From: Arachnopeziza araneosa | Taxonomy: Eukaryota; Ascomycota; Leotiomycetes; Helotiales; Arachnopezizaceae | Reading direction: 5' to 3' | DNA: 38,494 bases | NCBI GenBank assembly: GCA_003988855.1 | Contig: QYAI01000263.1 | Location: 1-38,494, forward strand | In this document: positions 22,643 through 33,279 of the stretch, piece by piece | Layout: each line of letters starts with the position of its first letter | Numbering within the stretch: position 1 is the stretch's first letter | Made by a program: the position numbers and the translations under genes | The notes under the pieces: model-generated | Databases searched by the model: none | The model's input: the letters and a program-made list of their open reading frames with translations, nothing else | What the model was told of the DNA's origin: nothing

Positions 22643-23178
22643 CTAATAGAATTGCCCCTCGATCACAGCGTACGCCTGCTCGTAGAAGCCTATTCGGCAG
22701 CCTTGACAGCCAAGAACAAAGACGAGAGAGCCTCCTACCAGGAAAGAGAACACGTCTTACTTGATCAACTTGTCAAGAAACTCGTAAAGGCGTACGCCAA
22801 AAAGAAAGAACCCCGTGGTGGCACGGAGGAGATTCGCGAGGCTCGTGCCAAGCGCTTGATCGTTGTCAAAGACCCCATTGCCCATTACCTTAGATCGTTC
22901 TGCGTGCGCAGGTTCAAGTCACGGGAGGATACAATGAAGCGGCTCTATATGCCAGGCCAAGGTTAGTGTTCAAGGTCGGTTTTCGTGTTGCAAGTACAGA
23001 TAAATTTTTGGCCACATACTAACTTGGCCGCGCCAAAGAATGCTACCTCGAGTTCGACCTCGCAGGGTTTCCCACGACCATCATCACAGATGAGTATCTG
23101 AACCAGTTGGAAAAAAACTTAAAATTTGAAAGCATTCTCAAATATGTTGCGCCGTCCGTTCTATCAGTCGAGGTTTAA
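22598..23178 (+). pseudogene. 3' fragment of an unknown gene, head-to-head with the ankyrin gene
   Basis: The open frame from about 22598 to 22961 contains LDHSVRLLVEAYSAALTAKN and RAKRLIVVKDPIAHYLRSFC. It has no ATG near its start. A textbook intron follows (22962-23038, GTTAGT...TACTAAC...CAAAG). The last exon (23039-23178) reads ECYLEFDLAGFPTTIITDEY then LNQLEKNLKFESILKYVAPS and stops. The good splice signals show it was a real transcribed gene, but the 5' part is missing and replaced by the start of the minus-strand ankyrin fragment, overlapping by about 45 bp. No domain is recognised. Confidence 0.6.
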
Positions 23179-24074
23179 ACCGCAAAGGGCCATAGAAGGT
23201 AGGTTTGAAATGACTCTATAATGATTATTTACTGGACAAAAATCTTGCCCCTGATTTTATCACTCAGATATCTGCTGGGTGGAAGAAGAGTAGAGTAGCC
23301 CACCTTTGTGGCGTCTCTCTGCAGTAAGCAAACATCATTAAGTCAATTCAAAACTTTCGTATTTATCAAGAGAACCTAACATTCTTTGTCGTGATCTATT
23401 GATTGTTCTACCTATAGTCCAAGAGTTGGATATTGGCGAGAAAAGTCAACCTGACGTTCAATACATTAATGCTATAGAACACTTACTACAAGGGCTCTGT
23501 GAACAAAACTGTCGGTATACAATGCTTATCTCCATGGAAAATCGTTTATGTTTTTGCTTCTAACTTAATAAAACTATAATAAGATTAAATAAATGTGACG
23601 CTAAATTTATATGAAGTTAAATGTAATAAAGTAAAAAAAGTAATACTAGTTGTTTTTGTATACTCAGTGATCAATTACGGGACATGAGAATTGTCTGACG
23701 CTGCGCTGCGCTGCATCAGAAAATGAAGATACGCTAGTTCTCTTTAGTCCGTGGTCGTATGTAGCAATCGTGCTGTTAATTAATATTATATCTAATAATA
23801 AATTAAAGAAAGTCCTGTATTTCATGGAGAAGAAACTCTGAGGCGACTCGCTTAACCAGCATTTTCCAACTTTCTTTTGTTCACGTGATAGGGGTCAATC
23901 TCTATGACGTCTACTCTGCTCTTAGCGGCCGGGACCTGCATACGCATCATATGTGACGGTTGAGCTTAGATCTATTTCATATTCTCTACAGTTCATTAGA
24001 AATTCCCAAGAGACCGTTTTGAAGAAAGTGAGGTTCACTCGTTCTCATCCAAGGCCAACAAACAACCTACAATC
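23179..24074. other. AT-rich intergenic region
   Basis: About 900 bp without a gene. From 23560 to 23830 it is very AT-rich (runs such as TTAATTAATATTATATCTAATAATA). A small GCTGCGCTGCGCTGC repeat lies near 23700. CACGTG at 23882-23887 lies about 190 bp before the next start codon and could be an upstream element of that gene. Confidence 0.45.
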
Positions 24075-25451
24075 ATGGCGAACACCAGATCAGGTCGAGA
24101 CTCGAGCTCTCCCAAATCAAGAAAAGTTCAGTCGAGACTTCAAGAGACCTCTTCTCCAAAGCTGAATAAAAAGCGTGTGTCTAAAAGCAACTCCTCTCCA
24201 CCAGCCAAGCGGAGCCGGAAGGGAAAGAAAGAGCAGATGACGATTGAAGAGAGTATGGAAGGGATTGAAAATGATGAGGATGTTGAGAGGCAGATCAATG
24301 ATGATGAAAAGGTGCAAGAAGAAAATAGCGACGAGGAGACAAACAACATGAATGGTAGAACAGAAAAGGTAGGCAAAGCAAAAAGGTTTTATGGACAGTA
24401 GCTTATCTTTAGAAGAAATCTAGCGGCCTCGAGGAGGGTGAGAAGAACGCTTTTGACGAAGTCAAGTCAGATACCAAAGATGTCGAAAAAGCTGCTCAGG
24501 AAGAGCGTGAAGAGAAAAATATCAAAGTCCACGAAAACAACCAATCCATCATTGAAGACTCCGGTCGAGAAGCTGCAATGCCATCGTCCGTCCTCGAAAA
24601 GGGCATCATCTACTTTTTCTTCCGTCCCCGTGTCAACACCGCTAATCCACAAAGCATTGATGACGTAGCACGATCACATATCGTTCTCCGACCCGTACCT
24701 ATCGGCACCAAACTCGGCGAAGGGCCTCTCGATGACCTCGGAAATTCTCGTCTTATTGCAGTTCCAAAAAAGGTGCTCCCATCTAGCCCAAAAGATCGAT
24801 TCCTTTCATTTGTCGAAAATAAAGGTGCAACAATTAAGGAACTCCGGGAGATTTTCCAAGGGTCCGAATATGCTACAAAAACAGTAGGGTGTGTTTTCCC
24901 AAAAGTCCGATAATACTTTCACTAACAACCCTAGCACATCCAAGCAACCACCCGAACAGCCCTTCGCAGAAGGCGTTTACGCACTCACCACTACAGGCCG
25001 AGAGTCCCACCTAGCCTACATCATCATAATCCCTTCCCCCATCGGCGATATCCAAAACACACTCGGCCTCTCACAACAAGGATCCTTTATAACCTCCGTC
25101 AAAAATCCCACTGCCCCGGGTCCCGCGAATGCAAACCTCTCTGATCCCGCTGAGTATCCCAAGGAAATCATGGACAAATTCAGTGGGAGACGATGGATGC
25201 CACTTGAACCAGAGGTCTTGGATTATGACCACGCCCAGGTTTTGCTTATTGGCGAAAAAGGATTGGGAAAGGCGATGGAGGAACAGGATGAGGATAAAGA
25301 AGATGGCGAGAAGGTGAAGCCGGAAGAGGAGATGGAGAGGCTGGAGGAAGACGAGAAGGAGAGAGTTGAGGGGTTGGATGAGAGTGATCCGGTTTTCGCA
25401 GATCTGGGATTGAGTGCAAAGGAGTTTGAGAAGATTAGAGAGGCATGGTAG
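24075..25451 (+). CDS. Conserved fungal nuclear protein (often labelled 'BTB domain transcription factor')
   Basis: Three exons (24075-24368, 24413-24888, 24935-25451) give 428 residues. Introns are 44 nt (GTAGGC...CTTTAG) and 46 nt (GTGTGT...CTAAC...CCTAG). The N-terminal ~185 residues are S/K/E-rich and look disordered, with basic PPAKRSRKGKKEQ as a likely nuclear signal. The conserved core starts VLEKGIIYFFFRPRV, continues ARSHIVLRPVPIGTKLGEGP and YATKTVGTSKQ across intron 2, then EGVYALTTTGRESHLAYIII and MDKFSGRRWMPLEPEVLDYD. The C-terminus is an acidic helix. From memory such proteins carry the 'BTB domain transcription factor' label in fungal annotations; I see no BTB fold, so I would not infer DNA binding. 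It is the one conserved core gene inside the accessory region. Confidence 0.85.
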
Positions 25452-26359
25452 ATGCCAAATGTTTGTCTGATAGTAAAATGTTGGAAATATTGGTAACATC
25501 ATCTGGAAAATAGATTTAGGCCAAAAATCAAAGACCGCTGTACTTCTACACGTGACCGCAAGATTCCGGTGTTTTGACTGCCGAAGCCAACAACTTTTGT
25601 GACTGTTTTATGTGATGATCGACCCAATTCGATAGGCAGCTATCTGAGGCATAGTTTACAGCTAACGTATATGAAATCAAAATCTCTATAGAAAACCTGG
25701 ACGCTTTAGTACTGAAGTAACGAGGCTGAAACTCAGTCTATTTTAATCGGCCTTTCATTAGAGAGGGTAAGCACAGCTATCGTTTTATCTAAAATCAGTA
25801 TCAGACTTATTCTAGGCTGAGATTGACGAGCTAAGCGACCAGATGTCTTGCATTGGCCTAAGATTTAATTTTCTTGGAAGACAAGAGATGGGATTTCAAG
25901 GCGAGAGAGCGGAGAGGATTTCTAGCCCGTGATCTAAGTGGTAGCTATTGGATCAACAATTAGTTTCATTGCGTTTATTTGAGCGGAATTATAATGGAAG
26001 TCAACTCTTCATTGACTTTTAAACAGAAATGGAAAAACCAGAACGTATTCAAATTGTGTCATTTCACCAATCAGATCCCTTCATCTTCAACTTCACTAGC
26101 CACGAACCCAACTTTCCTTCACCAAACAAGTCCCCTGGATCATTCCATCCTTGTCAGCACCTCAAAGTCTTCCAATATTCCTCTCAATCGCCTTGAGATT
26201 CCTCCTCATAGCCGTCTTCCTCCTCTCCTTAACTTGCCTTCCGTTCCCCACGGGATTCGCGCCACGAGGTGCTGCAGCAGCGCAAATCATGGGATACCGC
26301 ATCATGAACTACGAGTTCTACTTGTCACTACTAAGAGTTGAGAAATCAGATCCGTTATC
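25452..26359. other. Intergenic region before the Zn2Cys6-like gene
   Basis: About 900 bp. Open frames between 25979 and 26341 overlap on the plus strand; one starts at an ATG (25994), but composition is serine/proline-rich and no domain is seen. It most likely holds the promoter and 5' UTR of the next gene. Confidence 0.4.
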
Positions 26360-27659
26360 ATGCCAAACGAGCCGAAATGCGAGGCACGTAGGAGGTCGAA
26401 GAAAAAGGTTAGTGCATGCTTCTTTAGTAGGATGAGCTGGAGCTTTGAAACTGACCTAAAGTCCTTAGTGTATACGAGAAGGAGGAGACTGGAATGATCA
26501 AGATCCGAAGACAAGATGCAATATCTGCAAGTCGCGAAACGTTGGTTGCGACCCTGACGTGCTCGCGGAACAAAGACGTGGTGCAGCAGGTGTTCGAGGA
26601 GCTAAGTTGCAGAATCAGTTACCAGATAGGCCGATATATTTCAGAGAAGACCTGGAAAGAAAGTAGGCTCTCTATCTCACACACTGTTGTGTGGAGGAAT
26701 TCTGATGAAATGATTAGATTGGACGAATTGAGTAACCATGAAACATTCTGACTCGTTCGAGAGACAATATATCAGTTACCCCGGAACTCCGTCGCGCTTT
26801 AGATGATATCAAAGAGCTAGCTGACCTAGCCCATAAGTCAAGAGAAATAAGAATTGCAGAACAGGCTTATAGAAGAGTACTTGATTGGTATATTGACCTA
26901 GGACCGGAGGCCAAACATCTCAAGGAAGGGTTGTGGGTAAAATTGGGGAAACTTTTTGAGGATATTGGGCATAAAATCGAGGCGGAGATTTGGTACTTGA
27001 AAATATTCGATGATCTTGAAAGACACTTCTCAGACCAAAATTGGATGTTCCATCACGCTATCCGTAACTTCAACGCGAAAGGTCAAGCCAGCCAGGATGC
27101 TCTTCCGGGAGTCATACGTTCCTGCCCGGCCTCCCGATTCAAAGACCGGAATGGGGAGGATCGGACACCACTTTTTCTGGCAGTGGCCCTCCCACAGGAA
27201 CAGGTTGTCCTTGCCATTATGAAGCGGCTTCGAGATCCTCGCAGGGAGGTCTTCCGCCTCATTGAACCGAGCTATCTCGAAGCAAGATCGTACGGCAGGA
27301 TAACCATGCTTTCAGCAGCAATATGGAGCTTATGTCCGCTTCCATTGATTGAGGCTCCCATCGTGTACGGCTGCAACGTCAATCCTCAAACTGTGCCCAA
27401 CGGCATCCTTACTCACCTTCAGGCGTCCTTGTACCCTCGCTGCCCACGCCTTGACGTTGCCTGGCTGCTGGCTCAGCAGAAGGACGGCGTGTACGCTACA
27501 CGCCACGCACCAAACACCGCGCATACCGCATTTGCTGAGTATACCGCTCTTGTTGAGTATACCGCTCATATGGAGCATCGATGCAAAGTGCCGGTGCCTC
27601 AGGCTTCCGAGCTCTCCGTCACAAAGATGTCTCTCAATTCATTTACATATATATCATGA
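26360..27659 (+). CDS. Zn2Cys6-like protein with helical/ankyrin-like repeats; one zinc cysteine is Arg
   Basis: Three exons (26360-26407, 26469-26662, 26762-27659) give 379 residues. Introns are 61 nt (GTTAGT...CCTTAG) and 99 nt (GTAGGC...CTGAC...TCGAG). Residues 7-43 match the fungal Zn2Cys6 spacing C-x2-C-x6-C-x15-C-x2-C-x6-C: C7, then Arg at 10 (CGT), C17, C33, C36, C43. Basic KCEARRRSKKKC is typical of such DNA-binding domains. Next come TPR-like helices (ELADLAHKSREIRIAEQAYR, WVKLGKLFEDIGHKIEAEIW) and a weak ankyrin-like part (DRTPLFLAVALPQEQVVLAI). Near the C-terminus an 18-bp tandem repeat codes EYTALVEYTAHM. The family would suggest a nuclear regulator, but loss of the second cysteine may stop it binding the zinc pair. 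The acceptor of intron 2 is the least certain point. Confidence 0.65.
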
Positions 27660-29508
27660 TAATAGCGACCGAAGATAATTATGACATGAAAAGGCGCTCC
27701 CGTTAGCCTTTCATTCTGGGGTATATTAAGTTAGACTTCGAAATTTGAAGAACTTTGAACGTGTATCCTATTGAATGTTGTGTTCTTGCTTCTCTCTTTT
27801 TCAATTTTGATCATGTTCAGATGCAAATTTGCCTCTCATGTCCACTGCAACAGAGCCTGAATGTTACAGCCCACAAATGAGGCACAGCCTCGTTACCTAG
27901 CACGCCAACTGGCGTGAGATGAGCCTTGGCACAGCACATACCCTAATTATTTGAAGCGATCTGCAACACTTTCCCATCTGCGTATCAACTTACACTCTGA
28001 GAAACGTGCAGTCATGTATCTTTTGTATTTATCTTGTTTTATTGTTAGCCAAGTCCAAATTCGTCCTCTGTTGTCAATTTTCTTCTCACTATCAAGTCAT
28101 ATCTTTACTTCAAATGCGTTCATCATTTTAAGTGTGAGATTCACGAGTTTACCAAAGCAGAATACGGAAACTGGCATAATGGCTAGTCCTGCCATTCTCG
28201 TAGTCCTGTGAATATCCCAGATGTTTCCCATTTGACTTACTCTTCCCAGCTTTTTGGTAGGAGTGTAGAGCGTGGTGGGGTTTTCCTAAGAGGCGTCAAT
28301 GATGTATTATACCCATTTGTGAGGATGAGTGATGGGAAAGAAAATTATAGACCGAGGTCCGAAAAAGTGAATTCAATTTCAGTGATGCGGAAATTCAGGT
28401 GTGATAGAATGCATTTATAAGAGCTTTCTCCGTTCTGGAAGTCGACTATTAATCAGAAAATCAAAGGCTCTTCTCTTCCTCCGGAAAATCGTGTTCACTT
28501 TGAAAATTATTCCCACTGCCGTGTTTTCATTCCCTGCCATAAAGTCCACATACGGCATGAATTGTAGCTCCTTCAAGCTCACCATCAGAGGAAAGATGGT
28601 GACACTTTTTCACTTTCAATCTCCAGAAAAACAAGCCAGCTAGTAGTTGGATTCGATTTTATTTTGTCTGGATCAAAACCTGAAGTTGCATTAAGAAACA
28701 ACATTCACACCATCACTTTCTTCACCATCTTCCAAGCGGTGAAAATGCCTACCGGCGCTTCATCCTCCATTCTTTACCGCAAAGCGTAAAGCGTCCAGAT
28801 CTCCACCACTCATCCTTCCAACGTTTATTTTTCAATAATGCATGTATCTGCCTATTCAAACAATTACGAAGCCAGCCTTACTTCTGAACCCGAGTTTTGA
28901 TGGCCTTGAAGTCATCTCGTCATGGATCGGCTAGATTATCCATGTCCAGGGATTAATAAATGCTGTGTGGGATAGAGTGACAAATTTTGAGTAACATGGA
29001 GTTCATATACTTTGGTAATCATGAAGCATAAGTGTCTGGAGTAGAGGCGTCACAAGATTGGGTGGAGTTAAGCCGAAGCTGAGCCGGGGATATTTTTAAC
29101 TTGGAAGTCAAGCGGACGACTTGCATTATATCTAGCAGTGATAGATGTATGAGAATAATTGATTCCTCATCAACACTATCTCTCTTTTTGAATATATAAA
29201 ATGCAACTTCGCAAGTTAAGCAACAAGGACGCAGCTTAAGCTTTGCGTAACAACCTTGAACAGTCAAAATCACAAGGCTGTCGAGGCATAGGAGCGTGGT
29301 ACTGGCTTGAGCCACGCAGTAGTAGCGGTACCAGGCAGTCACGGCCGAAATACCAGGAAATTCGATTCATTATATCGGTTGAGGCACTATTCCTATCCGT
29401 CAGCCTTCTCCTTCTCGGCCCTGAGATAGAAGTGCTCTTCAAAAAGATTAGAGCTCAGCATTCCAAACTTGAAACCACACAGCCCATTCTCCAAGCATCT
29501 TCAATTTC
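27660..29508. other. Gene-poor region before the HET gene
   Basis: About 1.85 kb. The best candidate is an ATG frame at 28014-28211 with hydrophobic MYLLYLSCFIVSQVQIR. It could splice near 28203 to a frame reading RGGVFLRGVNDVLYPFVRMS that stops at 28420, but the donor is poor and I do not call a gene. A frame at 28401-28643 is also unrecognised. The last ~250 bp hold a frame that ends overlapping the HET start codon and is probably 5' UTR. Confidence 0.35.
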
Positions 29509-31926
29509 ATGAGTCGTCGACAAAGTAAGTTGGTCCTTGCTAAGAAACGATATGAACTAATACTAATTTCTGTCTGGGATGGAATAGCCGTTTATCTTGA
29601 CAATACAACCAAGATGAATTCCGATGCCAAAGACGAGCCTCTGACAGAAAGTCTGGTGGTTCTCACACCTTCGAATGTAATTGCTCTCCTTGAAACAGCC
29701 AGTGAGGATACTCATCGTCGAGAGGGCGAAGCAAACGCAGTCCTCGCTGGCCTCGAGCAACTCAGCCCCACTGTTGCTAAGGAATTCAAAGTGGAGCAAA
29801 CCACCATCGCTGACCTAACACTTCGAATGATTTGTTCACCTCCGCCAGCCTCTGGAGTTAAGGTCTTTGTGCCTTCCTTCATCATCGTCAGCTACTGCTG
29901 GCATTATTCGTCAGAATGGACCCTCGCGCCCGCCGCGCAAGCAAGCGAACTTCGGCCAGGTTGGGAAATCAGCCAGCCTATGGCAGATGCGGTGCTGTCC
30001 CTGCGGCGGAAATCTACCAATGAGGGCGTCTGGCTCGACAAATTGTGCATCAACCAGTCTGATGAGTCTGAAAAGGCCGTGACCGTAGGTGCTATGGACA
30101 TCGTGTACCGCTCTGCGCGACAGCTGGCAATTCTGCTTGAGGATGTGCAGCTTGATGCAGCTGAGCAAAAAGCGGCGGAGACGTATCAAGGCTTTTGTCG
30201 GGATATGCAGCAGCTCATCGTTGAGAATGGACTCCAGGGCGCGGCAAAGCTTGAGGTCATGCAAAGCAACAAGTATTTCACGGGCTTCAAAGGTGAACTT
30301 GACGTGGAGATGGCGCAGAAGCTTTGGGAGGATTCAAAGCGGTTTTTGAAGAAGTTTCTCACCGCCCGCTGGTTTTCGAGGGCGTGGTGCGCACATGAGT
30401 GTCGAGTGTTGAAGCCTCCCTTCGCCAAAAACACCCCTCTTTTCTTTTGCTTTGGGGCTGACGGTCAGGTCATCCCCTTTGAACTTCGCTTCATTCACTA
30501 CCATGCCCTCCGGTTCCATGTTTCTGATAGTGGACCCAAACTTCCTCAGCTTCCGGGTCATTATCTCACAGATCCATTGTCGGCTCAGCTACTATTTCTC
30601 AGAGTTGACCGGCTCTATTCCAAGCCGGCGGATTCACAGATATCCTTTATGAGATACCTGGAAGGCATCGTTCGTTTGGACTGCTCGAGGAAAGAGGACA
30701 TGGTATCAATAGCACTCAACTCGTCTCGTCTTCCACTTGTCTATAGTGGCCATATTGACAACTATGAGGAAATTATTTGGACTATGGCCCTCTTGGCTAT
30801 TGCTTCTGGAGACCTTCAACCGCTGGTTATAGAAGGCACAACATTCAATGATCTGGAAGAGAATGGAAAAAGGGCAATTTCATCGTGGGTAAGACAGCCC
30901 TCAGTCCTAACGGGCACTGATGCGAACCGGATTCCACATATTGACAAGCGCTCTATCACGGAAGTAACGAAAGAATACGTAGAGCTTGATATCTTGCTTT
31001 TTACTGATCTGCCGGAGAAACCGTCGCAAGCATCCACGGAACAAACCTCAGCGTTGGCCAAGACGCATGCTCTAGAAGAATTGAGCCATCGTCTTTCGAT
31101 CGGTGGGTCGGCGGAGGTTCGATATGCACTTAATGCCTTACCACCCCGCCTCTATCGATCGCAATTAATTCCAACTTGGCTTGCACTCGCTCTGGATAAC
31201 GGTATCGACTGGATCAAGCATCTTACTTCCGTGTTAACTGAACAGACAGTAGACTGGTCGCCTTGGGGTCAATTCACAGTCAATTCATTGTTTCCAGCAT
31301 CTCGAGACAAGTTTGAAGCCGCAGCAATAGATTTTTTGTCTCTTATGGGGGAAAACGAAACGAATATGCCTGGCTTCGCTACAAATTATCTTGATCCCAC
31401 TGTTAAGTTCTTCGAGTGCCTCATAGACAGCAGACTCGAAGTATTGACAAAACTGCCAAGAAATATTTGCCTGGGGAGTAACAACAAAGTTATTACGGAG
31501 AGGGTGAGCAATAAATCTTGGATTGCTGTACCGACTGCACTGGCCCATTTGCCTGTATGGCAAACAAAAGCCTGGGTCATTGAGCCATTTGATCCCGATG
31601 CACCTCCCGAACGGCCCAAGGATCATTGGCCGCCAGATTTGAAGGACCGTGATCCAAACTTACCGGGAGAAAATGCATGGCCGGTACTTAATTCAGACCA
31701 TGCTAGTAGAAGGACTCCCAGAAACGATGAACGAGCGACATGGAGGTTGAGACGTAAGCAGATCATTATCGGTTGCGAGCCAATTATGCCAGATGGTAAA
31801 TCAGTCATTCTTTTAAGAAAGCAGAAAGTATATGGTGGAGAAGACTATGATTGGAGGGTGATCGCTCGTACCGGAGTTGGGGATCATGGGGCTCCCGCAG
31901 TTGCTTCAGAGCTTGTTGGACAGTGA
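29509..31926 (+). CDS. HET-domain protein (heterokaryon incompatibility type)
   Basis: A probable 63-nt intron (29525-29587: GTAAGT, TACTAAT, GGAATAG) gives 784 residues; keeping it leaves the frame open at 805, so both forms are coding. The HET blocks are present: FIIVSYCWHYSSEW (about residues 103-116), VWLDKLCINQSDESEKA (about 153-169) with MDIVYRSA, and RWFSRAWCAHE (about 266-276). HET domains act in cell-death or incompatibility reactions after fusion of unlike hyphae. The gap between blocks two and three holds about 80 residues, including LDAAEQKAAETYQGFCRDMQ, a longer helical insert than I expect. The C-terminal ~500 residues contain no domain I can name. The gene looks intact. Neighbours include other families linked to non-self recognition, but no partner gene is evident. 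Confidence 0.9.
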   Translation: MSRRQSKLVLAKKRYELILISVWDGIAVYLDNTTKMNSDAKDEPLTESLVVLTPSNVIALLETASEDTHRREGEANAVLAGLEQLSPTVAKEFKVEQTTIADLTLRMICSPPPASGVKVFVPSFIIVSYCWHYSSEWTLAPAAQASELRPGWEISQPMADAVLSLRRKSTNEGVWLDKLCINQSDESEKAVTVGAMDIVYRSARQLAILLEDVQLDAAEQKAAETYQGFCRDMQQLIVENGLQGAAKLEVMQSNKYFTGFKGELDVEMAQKLWEDSKRFLKKFLTARWFSRAWCAHECRVLKPPFAKNTPLFFCFGADGQVIPFELRFIHYHALRFHVSDSGPKLPQLPGHYLTDPLSAQLLFLRVDRLYSKPADSQISFMRYLEGIVRLDCSRKEDMVSIALNSSRLPLVYSGHIDNYEEIIWTMALLAIASGDLQPLVIEGTTFNDLEENGKRAISSWVRQPSVLTGTDANRIPHIDKRSITEVTKEYVELDILLFTDLPEKPSQASTEQTSALAKTHALEELSHRLSIGGSAEVRYALNALPPRLYRSQLIPTWLALALDNGIDWIKHLTSVLTEQTVDWSPWGQFTVNSLFPASRDKFEAAAIDFLSLMGENETNMPGFATNYLDPTVKFFECLIDSRLEVLTKLPRNICLGSNNKVITERVSNKSWIAVPTALAHLPVWQTKAWVIEPFDPDAPPERPKDHWPPDLKDRDPNLPGENAWPVLNSDHASRRTPRNDERATWRLRRKQIIIGCEPIMPDGKSVILLRKQKVYGGEDYDWRVIARTGVGDHGAPAVASELVGQ

Positions 31927-32641
31927 ACGTTTCAAAGATCGACCAGGCAATTTCAACAAGATTTTTAAGGCAGTAGCTTTGAAACCTTTGAAATCGAATC
32001 CAGTTTCACCACATAACACTCGAAAATCGTACCGTCTTCCCTAGACTTGCTTGCAACTAGCCCAATTACGTCAAGTACGAGATGATTTATGAATAAGTTG
32101 AGCACTCTAACGAAAAATTTTCATAGGCTTTTGAAAAATAATTGGTGTTCACTCTAGATCATGCAATTGCTGTTATGCCGATCTTACTACCTAGGTAAGT
32201 AGGTAGCTCTAAGGTTTGTTGACTTATGTCTACAGTCATGTGACTATGAACTGTCGACAGAGTCACAGTCTGCAGGCAGAATTCTGGGGCTGCAATCCCT
32301 TAATTTTAGCAAGTAGTACAGAGGAGAAATAGTGCACGCAAATAATTGGACCTATTACAACCCATTCGTATCACCTCATTATTCCAAGTAACGGTATGTG
32401 GCAGCTGTTGGTTGGTGGGAAAATGCCTTAAGTAGATGTATTCAATATCTGGAGACGTCTCTCCTCATCTTAATCTCACGCCCATCTTTCAGGAAGCAAC
32501 GACTTATCACGAAATCAAAAGTTGGACCTATCTAGCTAAACTTTACCTTCATCACGTTTGAGGCCATTTTCAAGACTTACAACAGAATTCAGATGTTTCG
32601 AGGTCCTCATAGCCTCAACCAACCCTCTATTTTCTTTCGCA
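31927..32641. other. Intergenic region between the HET and WW genes
   Basis: About 700 bp, AT-rich. It contains TACCTAGGTAAGTAGGTAG near 32190, a motif whose ACCTAGGTA core recurs at 36250 and 37099. Probable HET 3' UTR and WW-gene promoter. An in-frame open stretch starts at 32558 with TTG only. Confidence 0.4.
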
Positions 32642-33279
32642 ATGACCCCAACCAGGAAATGCAAGACCCATAGACAGCACATCACCAGGAAAAGACACAG
32701 AAAGATAAGGAATCGCCGTACGGCGAAGGCTAAACAATTAATGTCATCTTCGGACGGAGCGAAAGGGGTCGATATCCAAGGCGAGAGTTTGCTCTGTGAA
32801 TCAAATACTTTTTATGGTCCTCTACATGGCTTTGAACCCATAGCAGTCGCCAAACCTGGAGGGAACTCGTGCATACCGACCGCGGCGGAGATGCAAGCCG
32901 ATGATTTCTGTGCGAAGTTTTTTCCCTTGCCTGATGAGGAGCCAGATGACGATTCTCCCGGAAATCCCGCTATCGTCGAGGAGTATTGGGAGAAGCTGCC
33001 TATGAGGCTAGAACTTGTCAGTCCAAGAGGCCAGAACAAAGAATGGGAGACCTGGGTTGATTTGCTTGGTAAGTAACTTGCCTAGGGACTTGGAATCATT
33101 CCATGACCAATACTAACATGTAAGGGCGACCTTACTATTTCAATCCCGCGACGGGAGGAAGGAGGTGGGATTTTCAGAGGGATATTCCTGCTCACCCTGC
33201 TCTCCAACGAGCTTCTGAGAAATCCGGTCTTGATATATCTGAGTCAACTATTACGCTGCCTATACGATCAAAGTTTTGA
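32642..33279 (+). CDS. Small basic protein with a C-terminal WW domain
   Basis: Two exons (32642-33068, 33125-33279) give 193 residues. The 56-nt intron has GTAAGT, TACTAAC and GTAAG. The start is ATG MTPTRKCK; the frame upstream has no ATG. Residues 5-32 are strongly basic (RKCKTHRQHITRKRHRKIRN), a possible nuclear or nucleic-acid-binding tail. The middle is acidic (PDEEPDDDSPG). The two exons join within a WW domain: W135, G143, Y146-Y147, N149 and W157, so Trp-to-Trp spacing is 22 as in YAP-type WW domains, with GRPYYFNPATGGRRW at the core. The usual proline shortly after the second Trp is replaced (WDFQRDIP). WW domains bind proline-rich peptides; the partner is unknown. No other domain seen. 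Confidence 0.7.

Noticed and set aside
26151..26435. Hydrophobic frame suggesting a secreted or membrane protein
   Set aside because: It has no ATG start (TTG only) and overlaps, in another frame, the first exon of the better supported Zn2Cys6-like gene.
29243..29512. 89-codon frame ending at the HET start codon
   Set aside because: Most likely 5' UTR of the HET gene; no domain, and the overlap with the ATG would be unusual for a fungal gene.
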